From contig JASLAX010000023.1 in assembly GCA_030146875.1 (NCBI GenBank), positions 1 through 15,202 of the forward strand: DNA of 15,202 nt. Reading direction: 5' to 3'. The notes beneath the pieces were generated by a model, which had not been told where the DNA came from, searched no databases, and was given only the letters and a program-made list of their open reading frames with translations. The stretch comes from Longimicrobiaceae bacterium. GTDB taxonomy: Bacteria; Gemmatimonadota; Gemmatimonadetes; Longimicrobiales; Longimicrobiaceae. The translations under genes were made by a program, and so were the position numbers. This document shows positions 13,095 to 15,202 of this stretch, in pieces; positions within the stretch are counted from its first letter, which is position 1, and the number at the start of each line of letters is the position of its first letter.

Positions 13095-13442
13095 ATGCGA
13101 CCGCCGCGGTACCACTTTCCCGACGAAGTCCGCACGGCCACACGCGAGATGGCCGCCCAGACGGTCCGCGCCGGGACGGTGGCGCGCACGCCGGAGGAGC
13201 TCGATGCCTGGATCCTGCAGGCGCCGGACTTCCGCGAGCCCCTGGAGCGCGGCGGGTACACGACCGAGTTCACCGCGAGCGACCTGTTTCCGCTGTACGA
13301 GGTGATGGTGCAACAGGCCGGCGGGCCGGCGCCGGGGGCCACGGCCGCTGCCCCCTCGCACACCCGGTGGGGCGTGGGGAGGATCGCCGCGGTGGCCCTG
13401 GCGATCGCGGCGGTCGTCGCGCTGGTGCTCGCGCTGGTCTGA
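13095..13442 (+). CDS. Hypothetical tail-anchored protein, 115 aa
   Basis: ATG 13095 is preceded by GAGAGGAGA (13081-13089), a good ribosome-binding site. Residues 1-90 are soluble and mixed helical (YHFPDEVRTATREMAAQTVR, RTPEELDAWILQAPDFREPL, FTASDLFPLYEVMVQQAG), followed by a short Pro/Ala/Gly linker and one C-terminal membrane helix (GRIAAVALAIAAVVALVLAL) that ends the protein. The arrangement suggests a cytoplasmic domain anchored to the membrane by its tail. I do not recognise the family. The mtfA-like gene starts 94 bp further on, so the two may share a transcript. Confidence 0.72.
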   Translation: MRPPRYHFPDEVRTATREMAAQTVRAGTVARTPEELDAWILQAPDFREPLERGGYTTEFTASDLFPLYEVMVQQAGGPAPGATAAAPSHTRWGVGRIAAVALAIAAVVALVLALV

Positions 13443-13453
13443 TCTCCCTGCCC

Positions 13454-13508
13454 TGCGGCCGGCTCCCCGACGGTAGTCGCATCCGTGGCCGATTCGGCGC
13501 CGGCCGCA
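13454..13508. repeat. Spaced 9-bp inverted repeat before mtfA
   Basis: TGCGGCCGG (13454-13462) and CCGGCCGCA (13500-13508) are exact inverse complements 37 bp apart. They could form a terminator-like stem or an operator; in DNA this GC-rich, chance is a fair alternative. Confidence 0.3.
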
Positions 13509-13536
13509 CCCCTCTCCACCCGACCCAGGGCGCATC

Positions 13537-14313
13537 GTGCTCGGCTTCCTGAAGAAGCGCCGCCGGCAGCGCATCCGCGCGCAGCCGTTTCCGCCGGAGT
13601 GGCTGGCGATCGTCGAGCGCAACGTGCCGATGTACGGCCGCCTCTCGGAGCCCGACCGGCGGGAGCTCCTGTCGCGCGTGCAGGTGTTCGTCGCCGAGAA
13701 GAGCTTCGAGGGCGCGGGCGGGCTGGAGATGACGGACGAGGTGCGCGTCACCATCGCGGCCCAGGCGTGCATGCTCCTGCTGCGCTTGGACGACGACGAC
13801 TACTATCCGCGGCTCCGCTCCATCGTCGTGTATCCGGCCGCCTACTCGGCGCCGCGCGAGGTGCAGGAGGGAGGGATCGTGCGCGAGGACGACGCGGTGC
13901 ACCTGGGGGAGTCGTGGGGCCACGGCGCGGTGGTGCTGTCGTGGAACAGCGCCCGCCGCGGCGCCGCCGACCCGCGCGACGGAAAGAACGTGATCCTGCA
14001 CGAGTTCGCGCACCAGCTCGACCAGGAGGACGGCGTCGCCGACGGCACGCCGGAGCTGGAGCGCCTGGCGCTCTATGCGCCCTGGGCGCGGGTGCTGAGC
14101 GAGCACTACCTGGCGCTGCGCAAGGCGGCGCGCACCGGCCGCAAGACGCTGCTGGACCGGTACGGCGCGACGAACGAGGCCGAGTTCTTCGCCGTCGCCA
14201 GCGAGTGCTTCTTCGAGCGCCCGGTGCAGCTCCGCCAGCGACACCCCGAGCTGTACGAGGAGCTTTCCGGCTACTACGGCCAGGATCCGGCGCGCGAGCT
14301 GGAGCCGGGTTGA
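13537..14313 (+). CDS. mtfA: MtfA-like M90 zinc metallopeptidase
   Basis: The 258-residue protein has the MtfA layout: FPPEWLAIVERNVPMYGRLS, then RVQVFVAEKSFEGAGGLEMT, IAAQACMLLLRLDD, the SIVVYPAAYSAP strand, and the catalytic NVILHEFAHQLDQEDGVADG with HExxH at 155-159. NEAEFFAVASECFFERP (about 213-229) follows, supplying the distal glutamate ligand. In E. coli MtfA is a cytoplasmic peptidase that also binds the Mlc repressor of glucose uptake; whether that link exists here is unknown. GTG 13537 is chosen because the family begins with a short basic helix exactly there (MLGFLKKRRRQRIRAQPFPP). Length is normal and all key residues are present. Confidence 0.92.
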   Translation: MLGFLKKRRRQRIRAQPFPPEWLAIVERNVPMYGRLSEPDRRELLSRVQVFVAEKSFEGAGGLEMTDEVRVTIAAQACMLLLRLDDDDYYPRLRSIVVYPAAYSAPREVQEGGIVREDDAVHLGESWGHGAVVLSWNSARRGAADPRDGKNVILHEFAHQLDQEDGVADGTPELERLALYAPWARVLSEHYLALRKAARTGRKTLLDRYGATNEAEFFAVASECFFERPVQLRQRHPELYEELSGYYGQDPARELEPG

Positions 14314-14388
14314 CCACCGAACGTCGGCGCGGACCAGACGGGTCCCTACCCCAGCTCGTCCGCCCGCTCTCCTGAACCCTCCCGGTCG

Positions 14389-15202
14389 ATGAAGAAGCTC
14401 TGGATCCTTCTCCTGCTGCTGGCGCCGGTGCCGGCCCTGGCGCAGACGCGCGCCGACTCGGCCCTGGTCGGCCGCATCCTGGTCGCGGAGGACCGGCGCG
14501 ACTCGACGGATGCCGCCATCGCGGAGGGGCTGCGGCACGCGGACCCGCGGGTGCGGCTCATCGCCGCGCGGGCGCGGGGGCGCATCCGCGATCCGCTCTT
14601 CGCCGCGCGCGACTCGCTGCCGCCGGTCGCCGCGCCCCCCGCGTGGCCGGAGCCGGCCTGGCGGCTCCGCTACCGGGCGCTGGCCGCTCGGCGCGCGGAC
14701 TGCGGAGCGCTGCGGGCCGCGCTGAACGACCGCGTGTGGCACGTGCGGCTCCGCGCTGCCGCCCTGGCGGAGGCGCCCTGTGGCGCCGACACGGCGATGG
14801 TCCGCGTGCTGACCCGCTGGGTGGACGCGCTTCCTCGCGACACGCGCCGCCGCGCACGGGGCGGGGTGTCGTGGCACGCCGGCGCCCACGCGGCGGTCGC
14901 GCTCGCGCGGATCGCGCCGGAGCAGGCCCGGGCGCGGCTCGACGCGCTCGCCACGCACGCCGCCCGGCGCGCGCCGGCGTGTGTCGCGCGGCAGCGAGTC
15001 GACCCATCCGCTCAGCACGCGCACGAAGGCGGAGTCGGCTCCACACGACGCGTCCGCCAGGCCGGCCGCGCGGAGCCGCACCTGCCACACGCTGTCGGCC
15101 AGCGCGGCGCGCAGCGCTCCGCAGTCCGCCTTGCGATCGGCCAGCGCGCGGTAGCGAAGCCGCCACGCCGGCTCCGGCCACGCGGGCGCCGCGGCGACCG
15201 GC
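14389..15202 (+). CDS. Secreted HEAT-repeat-like protein, 3' end disrupted by an inverted copy of itself
   Basis: ATG 14389 opens a frame with a clean signal peptide: MKKLWILLLLLAPVPALAQ, basic start, leucine-rich core and ALA-Q cleavage site after residue 18. The mature part shows HEAT-like helical repeats: AIAEGLRHADPRVRLIAARA, then LRAALNDRVWHVRLRAAALA, then MVRVLTRWVDALP and HAAVALARIAPEQARARLDA. The real coding sequence seems to end near 14955. From there to the window end the DNA is the reverse complement of a diverged copy of 14622-14868, so the remaining codons (ATHAARRAPACVARQ onward) are antisense and meaningless although no stop occurs. The gene is therefore truncated, or the join is an assembly artefact. 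Confidence 0.6.
   Translation, partial: MKKLWILLLLLAPVPALAQTRADSALVGRILVAEDRRDSTDAAIAEGLRHADPRVRLIAARARGRIRDPLFAARDSLPPVAAPPAWPEPAWRLRYRALAARRADCGALRAALNDRVWHVRLRAAALAEAPCGADTAMVRVLTRWVDALPRDTRRRARGGVSWHAGAHAAVALARIAPEQARARLDALATHAARRAPACVARQRVDPSAQHAHEGGVGSTRRVRQAGRAEPHLPHAVGQRGAQRSAVRLAIGQRAVAKPPRRLRPRGRRGDR
14622..14868. repeat. Large inverted repeat, left arm
   Basis: This 247-bp arm aligns without gaps to the reverse complement of 14956-15202; I count about 39 mismatches (about 84 % identity). The loop between the arms is 14869-14955, 87 bp. The arm lies inside the HEAT-like gene. Confidence 0.88.
14956..15202 (-). pseudogene. Inverted partial copy of the HEAT-like gene (right arm of the inverted repeat)
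   Basis: On the minus strand this reads WQVRLRAAGLADASCGADSA, then FVRVLSGWVDSLPRDTRRRA and PGGV, compared with WHVRLRAAALAEAPCGADTA and MVRVLTRWVDALPRDTRRRA in the plus-strand gene. The protein is well conserved while many third positions differ, so this is a true paralogue or a strain variant rather than an exact fold-back. It enters from beyond the window end and stops abruptly at 14956, losing the rest of its C-terminus. Confidence 0.75.

Noticed and set aside
12817..13143. Minus-strand frame upstream of the LytTR remnant as a receiver domain
   Set aside because: Apart from the last part, which is LytTR sequence, it is Arg/Pro-rich and antisense to the 115-residue tail-anchored protein; no receiver-domain aspartates or lysine motif are present.
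12848..13552. Plus-strand 234-codon frame across the tail-anchored protein gene
   Set aside because: It is low-complexity Arg/Gly-rich; the frame starting at 13095 has a good ribosome-binding site and a proper membrane helix.
13270..15090. Minus-strand 606-codon frame at the right end
   Set aside because: Only its first ~45 codons are real, being the inverted HEAT-like copy; the rest is antisense to mtfA and the plus-strand HEAT-like gene.

Overview
The window is high-GC DNA (roughly 70 % over most of its length) with dense genes, many weak or absent Shine-Dalgarno sites, and a gene mix that suits a soil-type, non-proteobacterial organism: a DUF4157 metallopeptidase, an M61-PDZ peptidase, monofunctional proline dehydrogenase, YceH and MtfA-type peptidase. 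I lean towards Gemmatimonadota (Longimicrobium-like), but that is inference from style and family content; no rRNA or other marker gene is present. Two islands of visibly lower GC (about 2.2-4.3 kb and 11.75-12.4 kb) look acquired.

Layout. 1-1635 (+): a DUF4157 / eCIS-associated protein with two HExxH motifs, cut by the window start. 1671-2179 (+): a hypothetical gene broken by one stop and one frameshift. 2348-4209 (-): a four-gene defence-like cluster, read right to left: a restriction-modification controller (C-protein-like) regulator, a second small XRE regulator, a MutT-like NUDIX hydrolase and an SRA-like/HNH endonuclease whose start overlaps the NUDIX stop. A C-box-like operator lies just upstream of the first gene, but no methyltransferase is present. 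4309-5216 (+): two unknown small genes. 5277-8222 (+): proline dehydrogenase and an M61-PDZ aminopeptidase.

8292-9312 holds a good tRNA-Pro(GGG) with its hairpin terminator, a UPF0175/DUF3368 toxin-antitoxin pair with a frameshifted toxin, and then a second, decayed copy of tRNA plus terminator. 9361-9936 (-) is a YdeI/OmdA-family protein. 10024-10767 (-) is a diguanylate cyclase pseudogene that appears to have lost most of its membrane part and carries an in-frame stop. 11021-12399 (+) carries yceH and a NucS-like nuclease with an unfamiliar N-terminus. 12595-12918 (-) is the remnant of a LytTR regulator. 13095-14313 (+) has a tail-anchored small protein and an mtfA-like peptidase. From 14389 a secreted HEAT-like gene runs into a roughly 84 % identical inverted copy of itself at the window end.

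How it fits together. The strongest candidate system is the C-box-controlled XRE-NUDIX-SRA/HNH cluster: the endonuclease looks modification-dependent (type IV-like), the regulators look built for delayed or feedback expression, and the NUDIX enzyme could act on modified nucleotides. The tRNA duplication around a decayed toxin-antitoxin pair, the NucS-like gene in low-GC DNA and several pseudogenes indicate a region of repeated gain and decay. The housekeeping genes between them appear intact and independent.
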